Origin: Arion vulgaris | Taxonomy: Eukaryota; Mollusca; Gastropoda; Stylommatophora; Arionidae | Length of the DNA stretch: 64,000 nt | Assembly (NCBI GenBank): GCA_020796225.1 | Contig: CM036765.1 | Location: forward strand, 33,880,066-33,944,065 | Direction of reading: 5' to 3' | Shown here: positions 42,250 through 54,200 of the stretch, piece by piece | Position numbering within the stretch: the stretch's first letter is position 1 | Layout: each line of letters opens with the position of its first letter | Notes under the pieces: generated by a model | What the model saw: the letters and a program-made list of their open reading frames with translations, nothing else | Databases searched by the model: none | What the model was told of the DNA's origin: nothing | Translations under genes and position numbers: made by a program

Positions 42250-43140
42250 TGTGCGTTTGTTAAGAGATAATCTCATCATCATCATCAGGTGCTGTGCCGG
42301 CTGGCGTAGGCGATCATGGATCTCCACAAATCTCTGTCGCTGGTGTTTGATATCAACTCAGATGTTGACGCTCTACTGTGCCATGAAGTCAGGCTATCCA
42401 AAATTGTCTCTCTATATCTTCCTCTGTCTCGTCTACCCTCGATTTTACCGGTTGTCACAATGTGTTATAAACCTCCACTCCTCATCACATGCCCGAAAAA
42501 TGATGACTGTCTCTTTCTTATATTGATGATAAGCTTTCTCTTTGTCATGATCACATTAAACACCTCAACATTAGTCATTTTAGCAATCCATGGGATTCTC
42601 ATCATTCTTCTGTAAAATCACATTTCTGTGGCCCTCAGAAATTTCTCGATCTGTGTGTTCATTGTCCACGACTCGCATCCGTATGTCAGTATTGGTTCTA
42701 TGTAGCACTCTGAATAACTCGCATTCTGATCGGGATTGACAAGGACTTGTTGCAGATAATGCTTCTCATTTTCAGGAACGATGTTTTCGCTTGTCCTATT
42801 CTGCTCTTTATTTCTGATCGGCATCTGCCATCTCATGTTACCAGGACTCCGAGGTATTTAAATTGCCGCACTTGTCTTAGCTCAGTCCCATTTACTGTGA
42901 TGGTGCATTTTGGCAAAATCTGCTTTTTGATATGATCATAACTTCTGTCTTCTTAATATTCAAACTGAGTCCTTTGTTGTTACTTTCTGTCCCAACCTTA
43001 TCAACTAATTTCTGGAGCTCCATTTCATGTCTTGCTATTAAGACAGCATCATCAGCATATCTCAGGTTATTTATGATATGTCCTCCCACAGCTATTCCAG
43101 GAATATCTTTTATAGACCTAAAAAAAGAAATAGTTTAAGC
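42250..43140 (-). pseudogene. LINE reverse transcriptase fragment
   Basis: The minus frame 'IINNLRYADDAVLIARHEME' is the catalytic YADD box. It is followed by 'GLSLNIKKTEVMIISKS', then 'YSECYIEPILTYGCESWTMN' (thumb) and further C-terminal debris. It is truncated upstream just before the YADD box. Confidence 0.9.
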
Positions 43141-43619
43141 ACAATATATCATACAGGAGCCTGGTACTGTCATGTATTCTGTTTCTAATTTTATAAATGG
43201 TATTAGGGAGCATATCTCACAATGTATAATCCCGCAACGTACGCGAATGTTCTGGCAATGTGTGCAAGGGAATAGTCAATAACAATTGCAGTTTTCAGAA
43301 TGCAGGATGCAATTATAGTAGAAAACTAGATAAGAAAATACTGTTGCTTATCATCAATAACAAAAAAACACACAGACAATCTTCGGCATATCAACAAGAT
43401 TGATTTAAATATTAACTAATAGGATATTAAAAAAATCATTGTACTTCTGTAAATAACCTTGTGTTTTCCTTTTAACACAGGAAGGTTTCAACAGATGTCC
43501 ACAAACTTCCTAGCACTGGTGCTGTATGTAATTTTGAGGCTGCTGAGAATTGTATTAATTTGTTGTAACCACTATTAATTATGAGAATGGAACCACATTT
43601 ACTACCATCACTTGCCTAC
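43141..43619. other. Unannotated AT-rich stretch
   Basis: Nothing recognised between the LINE fragments on either side. Confidence 0.5.
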
Positions 43620-43796
43620 AATAATCTACGCTCAGGCGCAGAGCACGAGGCAGGCCAAGAACACGATGGATAGATAACTTCTCAGAGTCCCTGCGAAAGC
43701 ATGGACTGACAACGTCAAGCGCAACACACCTGGCACAAGATAGAAAACTAACTCCCCACGGCGCTTCACGGCAAATGTGGTTAAGATAAGATACGA
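43620..43796 (+). pseudogene. LINE C-terminal end
   Basis: The plus frame gives 'RSTRQAKNTMDR' and 'ESLRKHGLTTSSATHLAQDR', then 'HGASRQMWLR' and a stop, followed by the short tandem tail AAGATAAGATACGATAAGAT. Confidence 0.75.
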
Positions 43797-43985
43797 TAAG
43801 ATCAATTATTTTTGTCAGGGTTGCGGATTTCCAACCAACTTTGATCGATTTTCAACCTTCATGGGTTCTTTTACACGCATATCTTGAACATGAACTCTAC
43901 GTTTTATTATCAGTTTGTGATAGGACTAGTAGAGATTCGATCTAACTTACCCAAAGATCAGGTAAACTTTAGGATCAAAACGTTT
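43797..43985 (-). repeat. SINE family B body fragment
   Basis: It shares 'TTTTGTCAGGGTTGCGG', 'TTGATCGATTTTCAACC' and 'ACTCTACGTTTTATTATCAG' with the body of the full copies. Both ends are missing. Confidence 0.6.
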
Positions 43986-44339
43986 TGTTTTCTATCTGTA
44001 ACAATGCTCAGCGATATGTTTCTAAAATAATTTAGAAGTGTTGTAGTCAGAATAATACAATTACAAAAATTATAATAAAATAATATGTAATTTTTAAAAT
44101 GTAACATACATTACGTACGCATACATGCTAGACTAGTCACTCTTACATTCAGGAAAACAACTTACAGATAGCTACATATCAAATATGAACAAAACGCTAG
44201 AGTTTTGAAGAAAAAATATAGAAAGAATTTATTGTGTGGCATTTAACTAAGAAACTTAAGATATTAAAGAAATGAAGCGATAGACGTAACATTGTTTACA
44301 ATTTTTATTAAAGCCGTTAAACGTATCAGTGTTTGGGGA

Positions 44340-44520
44340 GAACGGTAATCGAAAGCATGGTTCCTGGAGTACGAGGCAGGGGACGACCAAGACGAAGGTG
44401 GCAGCAGGACATCAAAGAACCTTGAAAGTGACGTTGCGGGAGGTCGGAGAACTTGCTAGAGACAAGAGTTTTTCAGGCGGACTGTGATGACAGCGACGTT
44501 CCGGAAGGGACATGTTACTA
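44340..44520 (+). pseudogene. LINE C-terminal fragment
   Basis: With one frame change the plus strand reads 'MVPGVRGRGRPRRRWQQDIK' and 'LREVGELARDKSFF', a non-LTR C-terminal segment. It lies about 550-730 bp downstream of the stanniocalcin-like stop. Confidence 0.7.
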
Positions 44521-44714
44521 CTTGGTCAATCAGTCACCTTTTGAGGGGGAGAAATAATGATCCCGAGATAGTCGTGAGATCAATTGATGTTTCTTGTTCT
44601 CATAGAACAGTTCTTCCATCTGCGATAAAACGTTTACAAAATGTTCCGCATTGCGAGAACAGGGGTTTTCAGCCAGTGTCGCAGACACGAAGATAAATTT
44701 CCGTTTGTAACTGT

Positions 44715-44720
44715 TTTATT
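44715..44720 (-). terminator. Candidate AATAAA poly(A) signal downstream of the stanniocalcin-like stop
   Basis: AATAAA on the sense strand, about 355 bp after the TAG, in AT-rich sequence. It is the nearest canonical hexamer I found, but it lies beyond nothing else diagnostic. Confidence 0.35.
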
Positions 44721-45075
44721 AATAATTAAATCATCGTCTTCCTATTCTGTTAGAAAAAACCCCACTACAATACAAAGCTGTCAATCACAAAACTGGAAGT
44801 GAAATGTGACCTAACGCATGAGTACGAAACTACGTGTTCTCCCGCCAAAAATTTTGGGAAGCCCTGAACTGGGTCATAGAACAGCATGCGAAAAGTATTA
44901 TACTGAGAATTCGAGATAGATAATAACAATAGCAATAACTGATTATCTAGTCCTCTCTGTCATCAATCTTTGCCACAAGCATGATTGAAGACTTGTATTT
45001 GTAGAGGTCTAGTCACACAATCTGTGTAGGCTGTTGCCAAGTCCAAGATTGCTACACAACTTATCGAACGTGTAT
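44721..45075 (-). other. Probable 3' UTR of the stanniocalcin-like gene
   Basis: Lies between the TAG stop and the candidate poly(A) signal. It is AT-rich with no repeat. The UTR assignment is by position only. Confidence 0.4.
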
Positions 45076-45214
45076 CTACCCACCAAATCTATCAGTGAGG
45101 GAGCCGAGGAAATTGTTGAAGCCACTAGCAATAGACTCTCTGGTGTTGCTAGAGAATTCTCGCATAGCTTCTCTTCCGCATTGAGTAGCCAAAGCAACAA
45201 TTGCACGCCAAACT
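45076..45214 (-). CDS. STC: Stanniocalcin-like exon 5 and stop
   Basis: It encodes VWRAIVALATQCGREAMREF and continues to LTDRFGG and a TAG stop. It parallels '[23 protein letters not shown]' of vertebrate STC1, but stops before the position of the intermolecular cysteine. The acceptor AG at 45215-45216 gives the homologous frame; the next AG two bases on gives an early stop. A GT at the end (TTTG|GTGGGT) could act as a donor to a further exon. I see no candidate for one in the next few hundred bases. Confidence 0.88.
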
Positions 45215-48200
45215 CTGGAGACAAAAAATTTGAAAAAGTCAACAATTGATGTACTTCAACATTTGTTGATATCCAACGACTCGATCAAATAAGAACAATG
45301 TACAAAACTCAAACTTCTTCTTGCACACACAAAACCATATATATATAAAATTAGGCCTTAGTAAAGTAAAAAAATATAGGAATAACAGTTTAACTATACA
45401 GTTTAAATATACAAACTCACATACACACAAATGCAGCTATAATATATATATATAGGAAGAAGAAGAAGAAGAAGAAGAAGAAAAGAGACTCACTTGGCAG
45501 CCCGTCTTGAGAACAAGTCCTGGAACTCGAACACATTAAAGAAGACGCTGGCATCTGTCTCAAGCACATCACAGAATCCATTATCTGTACAAAGGAGATA
45601 ATACGATTAATGGCTTTCTGTCATTTGAAACTAATGTATTCATTTAATGTATGTCATACTTTTGTTGAAGACGTACAACATGGATATCATAGTCTTGGTG
45701 TGCAGTATGGATATCACAGTCTTGGTGTGAGTATGGATATCATAGCCTTGTGTGCAGTATGGATATCATAGTCTTGGATGTGAGCATGGATATCATAGTC
45801 TTGGTGTGAGATGGATATCATAGCTTGGTGATATGGATATCATAGTCTTGGTGGTGATAATAGCATGGATGTCAGTCTTGTGATATGTATCATGGATGTC
45901 AGTCTTGGTGATTGTGTATAGCATGGATGTCAGTCTTGGTGATATGTGTACATCATGGATGTCATGTCTTGGTGTAATCATGGATGTCAGTCTTGGTGTA
46001 AGTATGGATGTCAGTCTTGGTATAAAGCATGGATGTCAGTCTTGGATAGTGTCATCATGGATGTCAGTCTTGGTGATAGGTATATGGATGTCAGTCTTGG
46101 TAGTTACAGCATGGATGTCATGTCTTGGGATGTGACATGCATGGATGTCATAGTCTTGGTGATAGTGTACATCATGGATGTCATAGTCTTGGTGATAGTG
46201 TGCAGTATGGATGTCAGTCTTGGTGATAGTGTGACAGTCATGGATGTCATAGTCTTGGTGATAGTGTATACATGGATGTCATAGTCTTGGTGTTTGTGTA
46301 CATCATGGATGTCATAGTCTTGGTGATATGTAAGCATGGATGTCAGTCTTGGTGATGTGTACATCATGGATGTCAGTCTTGGTGATTGTTAATAGTGGAT
46401 GTCAGTCTTGGTGATAGTGTAATCATGGATGTCAGTCTTGGTGATAGTGTATATGGATGTCATGTCTTGGTGATTGTGTATATCATGGATGTCAGTCTTG
46501 GTGATAGTGTCATATGGATATCAGTCTTGGTGATAGTGTCATGGATGTCAGTCTTGGTGTAGATGCATGGATTCAGTCTTGGTGATAGGTACAGCATGGA
46601 TGTCAGTCTTGGTGAGTATGATATATAGTCTTGGTGATATATAGCATGGATGTCTTGGTGATAGTGTACAGTATGGATGTCATGTCTTGGTGGTATGTAT
46701 AGTATGGATATCAGTCTTGGTGATAGTGTCAGTCATGGATGTCAGTCTTGGTGATAGTGATGCAGTCATGGATATCATGAGCCTTGGTGTGCAGTGATAT
46801 CGATTAGTCTTGGTGGTATATATAGTATGGATATAAAGTCTTGGTGATAGTGTACAGCATGGATGTCATAGTCTTGGTGATAGTGTATAATAGCATGGAT
46901 GTCAGTCTTGGTGATAGTGTATAATAGCATGGATGTCAGTCTTGGTGATAGTGTGCAGTATGGATGTCATAGTCTTGGTGTGCAGTAGCATGGATATCAA
47001 GTCTTGGTGATAGTGTATAGCATGGATGTCAGTCTTGGTGATAGTGTGCAGTATGGATGTCATAGTCTTGGTGTGAAGATGGATGTCAAGTCTTGGTGAT
47101 AGTGTATAGCATGAATGGCTTGATAGTCTTGATGTGCAGTATGGATGTCATGTCTTGGTGATGTGTATGAATAAATGGATAGTCTTGGTGTGCAGTATGG
47201 ATGTCATAGTCTTGGTGTGAAGTATGGATGTCATAGTCTTGGTGATAGTGTATAGAATAAATGGATAGTCTTGTGTGTCAGTATGGATGTCATAGTCTTG
47301 GTGTGCAGTATGGATGTCATGTCTTGGTGATAGTGTCAGTATGGATGTCATAGTCTTGGTGTGCAGATGGATGTCATGTCTTGGTGATAGTGTATAGAAT
47401 AAATGGATAGTCTTGGTGATAGTGTATAGAATAATGGCATAGTCTTGGTGTGAAGATGGATGTCATAGTCTTGGTGTGCAGTATGGATGTCATGTCTTGG
47501 TGATAGTGGGTCATAGCATGATGCTGCAGTCTTGGTGATAGTGTACAGCATGGATGTCAGTCTTGGTGATTGTGTATAATAGCATGGTTGTTAGTCTTGG
47601 TGATAGTGTATAGCATGGATGTCAGTCTTGGTGATTGTGTATAGCATGGATGTCAGTCTTGGTGATAGTGTATAGTATGGATGTCAGTCTTGGTGATAGT
47701 GTATAGCATGGATGTCAGTCTTGGTGATAGTGTATAGCATGCATGTCAGTCTTGGTGATAGTGTATAATAGCATGGATGTCAGTCTTGGTGATTGTGTAT
47801 AATAGCATGGATGTCAGTCTTGGTGATAGTGTATAGCATGGATGTCAGTCTTGGTGATTGTGTATAGCATGGATGTCAGTCTTGGTGATAGTGTATAATA
47901 GCATGGATGTCAGTCTTGGTGATTGTGTATAGCATGGATGTCAGTCTTGGTGATAGTGTATAGCATGGATGTCAGTCTTGGTGATAGTGTATAGCATGGA
48001 TGTCAGTCTTGGTGATTGTGTATAGTGGATGCGTCAGTCTTGGTGATAGTGTATAGCATGGATGTCACACTTTTGGCCATAGTTATTAGTTATTGGTTAC
48101 TGAACTGACGTCACAGCACTCCCGGCGGACCCATAGGTGCTCAGTCTTGCCCAACAGATGTCTAAGGGTATGCATGCTGATGTGTCCTGTGGCTCGCTGG

Positions 48201-51200
48201 TTAAACACACTTCTCTCTCTCTCTCTCTGCCCCTCAAGCATCCAGCTCTAATTGTACAAGGTATAATTCCAAACTCCCGAAATCTCTGGATTGATTCAAC
48301 ATCCACGAAGATGTCGAAATCATAAACCAGTTTCTGTAGAATTGGTGCTCGTTGATTTGCACTTCGACAATTCCAATAGCCGATTCGTAGATATTTGAGG
48401 GCAAGTCGGTCTTCCTTCTACACTGTCTTTGCTCAGCCCGCCTCTACTTCTTCTTCTATCTGCAAGTGGAATGTATGTGTCATTCATATTTTTTTTTTTT
48501 TTCTAAATGTTTAGAAAGTAAATAATGATATGTAAATAAGATTAAATCGCCTGAGTGGTTACCGGGGCCCAAATTTGGGGTGTAAAGAATAGAACCACTT
48601 TTACCTACCACGCATGTCGTAAGAGGCGACTAAGGAGGTTTGGCTGAAATCGGATGCACATGTCCTAAACATGTACAAGTCTATGCGTTTAGGGTCTACC
48701 AAACCAATGTGCAACGTATACAAGTTCTTGGCAAAGATCAAACATATCACAAAGAGTGATTAAAATTGGTGGTAAAGAACGAAAGCAAAGAAAAAGAAGA
48801 CATATTTTATTTTTCTAAATGTATAGAAAGTAAATAAGGATATGTAAATAAGATTAAATGATTACATGAGAAAATTATATGACGTAACGAGACGATGAGA
48901 TAATCTACTTCTGCTTCATCGAACGCTCCATATCGACCACTTGTTAACCACTCTGTGTGATTTGTATGTAATCTGAGCCTAAGAGCGAGTGTACGTTGTG
49001 CCAGTTACGCGCTTACAAGTAGGCCAGCACATCCAATTTCTGCGATGCTTTTTATTTACAAGGTAGCTCGCCTAGGTCCTACATCAGTCGCCTCTTACGG
49101 CATGCCTTGTAGTCACATTGGTACTATTCTTTGCTTCCCTTGCGGGCCCCGGCACCAAAAGGGAGGTGAGATAAATATAATGATTAGAGAAGACGGTGCA
49201 ATTAGATACTTGTAACGATATGTCATGATACTATGGTTTAATATATCGATTTATGATGACATATGATGACAGAAACAATCTTCATTGTTTGTGTTTGGGT
49301 CCTTTGTTGCTCTGGTTCATTAAGTTTGCAGTTAGAACTAAGTTCCTAGTAGTCTTCAGATCCAATGAAAGTCCAGTTTAACACTAGTGCCGTCGATGTC
49401 TTCTGTTCCAGTGATAGTTCGATTTAACAGCTGTGTGGTTGCTATCTTCATATCCTGTGAAAGTCCAGTTTAACACATGTGTCGGTCGCTATCTTCAGTT
49501 CCAGTGATAGCCCGGTTTAACAACTCTAAGATTGCAGTTTCCAGGTATAAAAGAAGCCAAATTAAACGAATATACCTGTTTCAATCTGGGTTTAATAAAA
49601 GCCCGATTTAACGATGTATAACTAAATGTCGTTAAATCACTACGTTTCACCCCGAACACTTCTATAAAGAAGTAAATGGTGGAAGAGAAGAAGAAGAACT
49701 AAATGTCGGAGATAATGTTGCCCAACTCGCTTTCTATTTTTTAAATGAAACAGAAAGTAGAACGAAGTACTAAGGAAGATGGTGTGAATATCTACAGGCA
49801 TTAGTTATATGAAGAGATCATCCATTAATATAACTTATTTTCTAAAATCCTGTATTGCCTCACAACGTCACGATAAGAAGAGATTTAAAGAACGGACTTT
49901 TGTGTGCGCTTCATAAACAGTATTTTTTGTCGTCTCTAAATGATTTTAAAGCCGAAGGACTTCATTGCACCGGGTTTTACCCCGGAGCAGAACAGCGCGG
50001 TCCGGATTCGAACCCACGACCTTCGACTCACAAGGCAAAGGGCGTAACAACTTAGCCACAGGGACCCCCTGTAGGCTTTGTATCCACTGTATCAGCGGAG
50101 TAACAGTGCTCTTTGATGTGCACTGTCTGTTGGTTTTCTGATTATGTGACCGAACCATATAATTTGTTGTTTCTTGATGAAGTTCAGTACTGATGTTGTA
50201 CCCACATTTTTCTGATGTTTTCATTTCTAATCCGGTCTCTCCTTGTTACTCCCTGCATTCTGCGTAGATATTTCAACTCTGTCGGGACTAGTTTTCTTCT
50301 ATCATTTGATGTCATCGTCCAGGTCTGGCACTGATAGTATAATGTTGGGAGAAAGATTGTGTTGAACAATGCTCTTTTAGTATTCATGGTGACGTGTGTA
50401 TTTTAAAATTGGCGCCATTTGTTCTATTATTTGATTTGTTTTATTGCATTTATGTTGGGTTCGTTATTTATTCTTCCGTTTGTTGAAAAAATGCTCCTAA
50501 TGTATGTAAAGTCTTGGACTTGTTTTAATGTGCGCTTGTCGATGGAGATATTGGTCGTTTTTTCCTCTCTAGTAAATGTCATTATGTCGGTTTTGTTGAT
50601 GCTTATTCTCATATTGTATTCATTACATGTTAACCGTAGTCTGTTAATGTATTGCTGTATCCGTTCCTCTGTTGTTGATATGATTACTTGAGCATCGACA
50701 AAAAAAGAAATTCGTTTAAGAGTTCCCCAATGTTGATTCCTTCACTGGTGTTTGCTATTTTACAGATTTGATCGTACACATTGATAGGACACAGTGAGAA
50801 ACAATAGTCCAAGTGCACATTTGACCGTACACATTGATAGGACACAGTGCAGAATGAATAGTCCAAGTGCAAATTTTCTTTAATATGAGGTAACAGAGTG
50901 GCTAAACTTAGGATAGAAGTATAGAAGTACAGTGTTTATAATAAATGATAGTTAATTGAAAGCAGTGACCCTCACAAGAGACCTCAAATTGCTTCATGAC
51001 CGCTTCATGGTAAAGGTGGCAAATACAAAGTCTTATAGCAGAAACAAATTAAACATACCAGTGTAGCAAGGAGTTATGGCGGCGACGGCATGATGATCTA
51101 GATCGTGACAGTTTACGGAGTCTCTCTCGTACATGCCCTTGAGGGAGCGTGTCAGACAGACCTGTGCGTCATCTAAGAACTGTTGACCCTAGAGTGCAAA

Positions 51201-54200
51201 CAAAAGTTCATCATGTTATATATAGAACATAGAAAAATTAGAGCGTCAGAGATCTTGAATATAGAAGAAAGCAAGAGAGAGTCACAAAGTTAACATAATA
51301 CATAACTTAACCTATACCATTAACCGCTATCATCATCAAATAGCTTGTCCCTTCCGGAACCTGGCTCACATGACAGCAGTCCTGAAAAACTCTCGGTTCT
51401 GTGCAAGTTTACCAGCGTCTGCAGCAGTCATTCTCATATCATCAATGAGATCTTGCACCCATCGTCTTCTAGGTCTTCCTCTCATTCCTCTTCCAGGCAC
51501 CATCCACTTCAAAATTATCTTATCTAGGCACCTATGTTGTTTGACGTGTCCCTATAGCGGTCTGCTAATGTGCACCAATCACAAAGCAGGCCACTACATG
51601 AGTATTTTTACCTAGAGCAGTGATATCCAACATTTTTTACATATTGGGGCATATCTGACTGATGCATGTGGAGGCGCGGGCGTCATGTAGCAATTGCAAT
51701 AATAATAAAGTAATATTAAAAGTAACATTAATTAAAAAATGAGAATGAAAACTTAATCCTGACTGTAGGTTTAACTAAAAAAAATTAATTAATTATTGCG
51801 CTTAAGAAAAAATGAATCATACATTTTTTTTCTTGAAATTCTGATTAACGTTCAAGCAGGAGCAATAAATAACACAGGGCGCAAGGAATGTACGACACGA
51901 GCGACGCGTTGAACATCACTGATCTTGAGCATGTTCTTAAATCTTTCTCTTAGTAAAAACTTTTCTAGTTTATTTTTAAGCTATAACAACGTGAATACAC
52001 AATCTTTGTGTGGTAACAATTCTGGGATCAAAAGACTATTGTTGTTATAGCTCAATAACTAACATTCATCGTATGAATCGTCTCAACAAACTACCCGAGA
52101 AATAATGCATGTCTCTGTTCGTGATATATTAGTGTGCAGAAAAATGTGTGCAGGTGAAGTTAGTTAATTTAGGCGGTGAAACTTCAGAACTGTTATTTAT
52201 CTTATGTATAGGAAGTGTTAAATAAGTTAGATCATATTGGAAAAGTTATAACTATATTAGTCTTTCTATTTCTCTAATCCTGTTTTACCTCACAGTGTCA
52301 GGACAAGAAGTATTTCGTGAACATGCTGGTGTGTATGCATGGTGTCTATCCACAGTCAACTCTAGATAACTAGGCCAGGCAACTGAGGGGAAACACCTGA
52401 CCTAGATCAGAGCGGGGGACTGGAATCTATATATGTTTGATAGAACACTGCAAACTTTTTGCAATTTTACTCAATTCTGTGAGTCTATGGTTATTTATTG
52501 GTGAAAAATATTCATGATATTGATATTCCTTATTATTAAACTCAACTTGTTGCATAATATAACATTGATTTAGTATTTTGTGTTGATTTTAAAATGAATT
52601 CGTCTATATACAACAATACTGCAATGCGAGGTCACGTGGTGTAGTTGTGGTCTGATTTCCATAATTTTACCTGAGTCCGAAGGCCCATAAGCTTATAGTT
52701 GGCTCTGGTCTATCACTGCCTCTGTTATTTTTGGGCCCACCTATCACGTATGTTGCTTAAGTCTTCTATCCACTGTATATGAATAACATTGTCAGATGAG
52801 GTCTGTTGGTAATGGTCTTATATGGCCGAGCCATTTTTAAATAAAGTTCAGTACTGATGTTGTATATACTTTTTCTCTGGTGCCTTCTATTCTTTGGTCG
52901 TTTTTTTTCCTGATACTCCAAGCACTTTGCGTAGACACATTATCTCTTTCGTGACTAAACATGTTTTATTAGTAAATGTAATATTTAGAATGTCCCGTTT
53001 TCTTTACAAAATGTTCCAATTTTGTGTGAAATAAAAATTTGGATATGTCACGGTTAAAATTTTTATGAAGATGAAGAAAAATATACAATGTTACAATTTG
53101 TATAACATATCTCTGGTTTATTAACACTTTAACTCGCTAATTATTTGTTACCTTGGGGCGCATATAAATGTATACTAAATTAGGCAGTATAATAGCTTTT
53201 ATCATGTTAAAATACCACAAGCAATATATCGACACAGAAGGATGAAGGGATTATTCATTTGATTCTCGTAAACGTCTATTAATCTTATTATTATATTTAC
53301 TGAATATGTTTCTTATTTAAATCTAGTTTTATATGTTGAATGTACATGAGCACCGTACACAGATTCCATGCCACACAAGAGAGAGAGAGAGAGGATGATG
53401 GCGCAGATAGAGAGGCACACAGAGAGATAGAGAGGATGATGGCACAGAGAGATGCACAGAGAGAGAGAGAGAGAGTCACATACACAGAAAGAAAATAGAG
53501 TCACAGATCGAGAGAGGAAGAGAAAGACGATGCTGGCGCAGTTAAAGATCTACAGAGAGAGACATATGCAGGAAGAAAAGAGTCACAACACGAGAGAGAG
53601 AAAGAGAGAGAGAGAATGTTCATATCGTGAGGGATCAAAAGAGAGAAGAAAAAAAGACACTAAGAAAGATTGCAAGAGGGAGACAGAGGAAAACAAACCG
53701 AGAGAGAGAGAGAAAGAGAAAGAGAGAGAAATAGGCAAACAGACAGACAAATAGACATACGCATAGGCACATAGAGAGATGAGCAGAGAAAGAAAAAGAT
53801 GGTGGGAAACAGAGTGAGGGGGGACATGGACATTTATTTATATATATATATATATATAAAGAGAGAGAGAGAGAGAGAGGACAGAGAGAGAGAGAGAGGG
53901 AGAGCAGAGAGGAGACTGCTGGTAATTAATGCACTATTCCCATACTCACTGCTGCAGAGAACTGAGCTCTTTCTCTTTGTAGTTTGTTGCAATAGTATTG
54001 CCCACTTCTGAGTATGTACCACTCCCGTCCACATGGTAGACGCATCTCGAAGCATGTATAGAACTCACAACTGCCTTGTTCAGCCAGAGCTATGCACGAC
54101 TGGTTAATAGCTGGACATAACGTTTAAAAAATGAAACATAACAATCATATAATAAGATAGAAATGAGATTCACTAAGTGTTATGTTATGATTATACAGGG

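Noticed and set aside
46104..47551. 'DIHTKTMTSI'-type frames
   Set aside because: By-products of the intron 3 minisatellite.
50020..50078. Possible tRNA gene on minus (A and B boxes)
   Set aside because: No cloverleaf with a proper acceptor stem. The sequence continues into the SINE A body, and other copies share it. The same holds for the heads at 17265, 24700, 31620 and 63340.
53452..53754. 'RERERESHT'-type plus frame
   Set aside because: Translation of the GA-rich simple tract.
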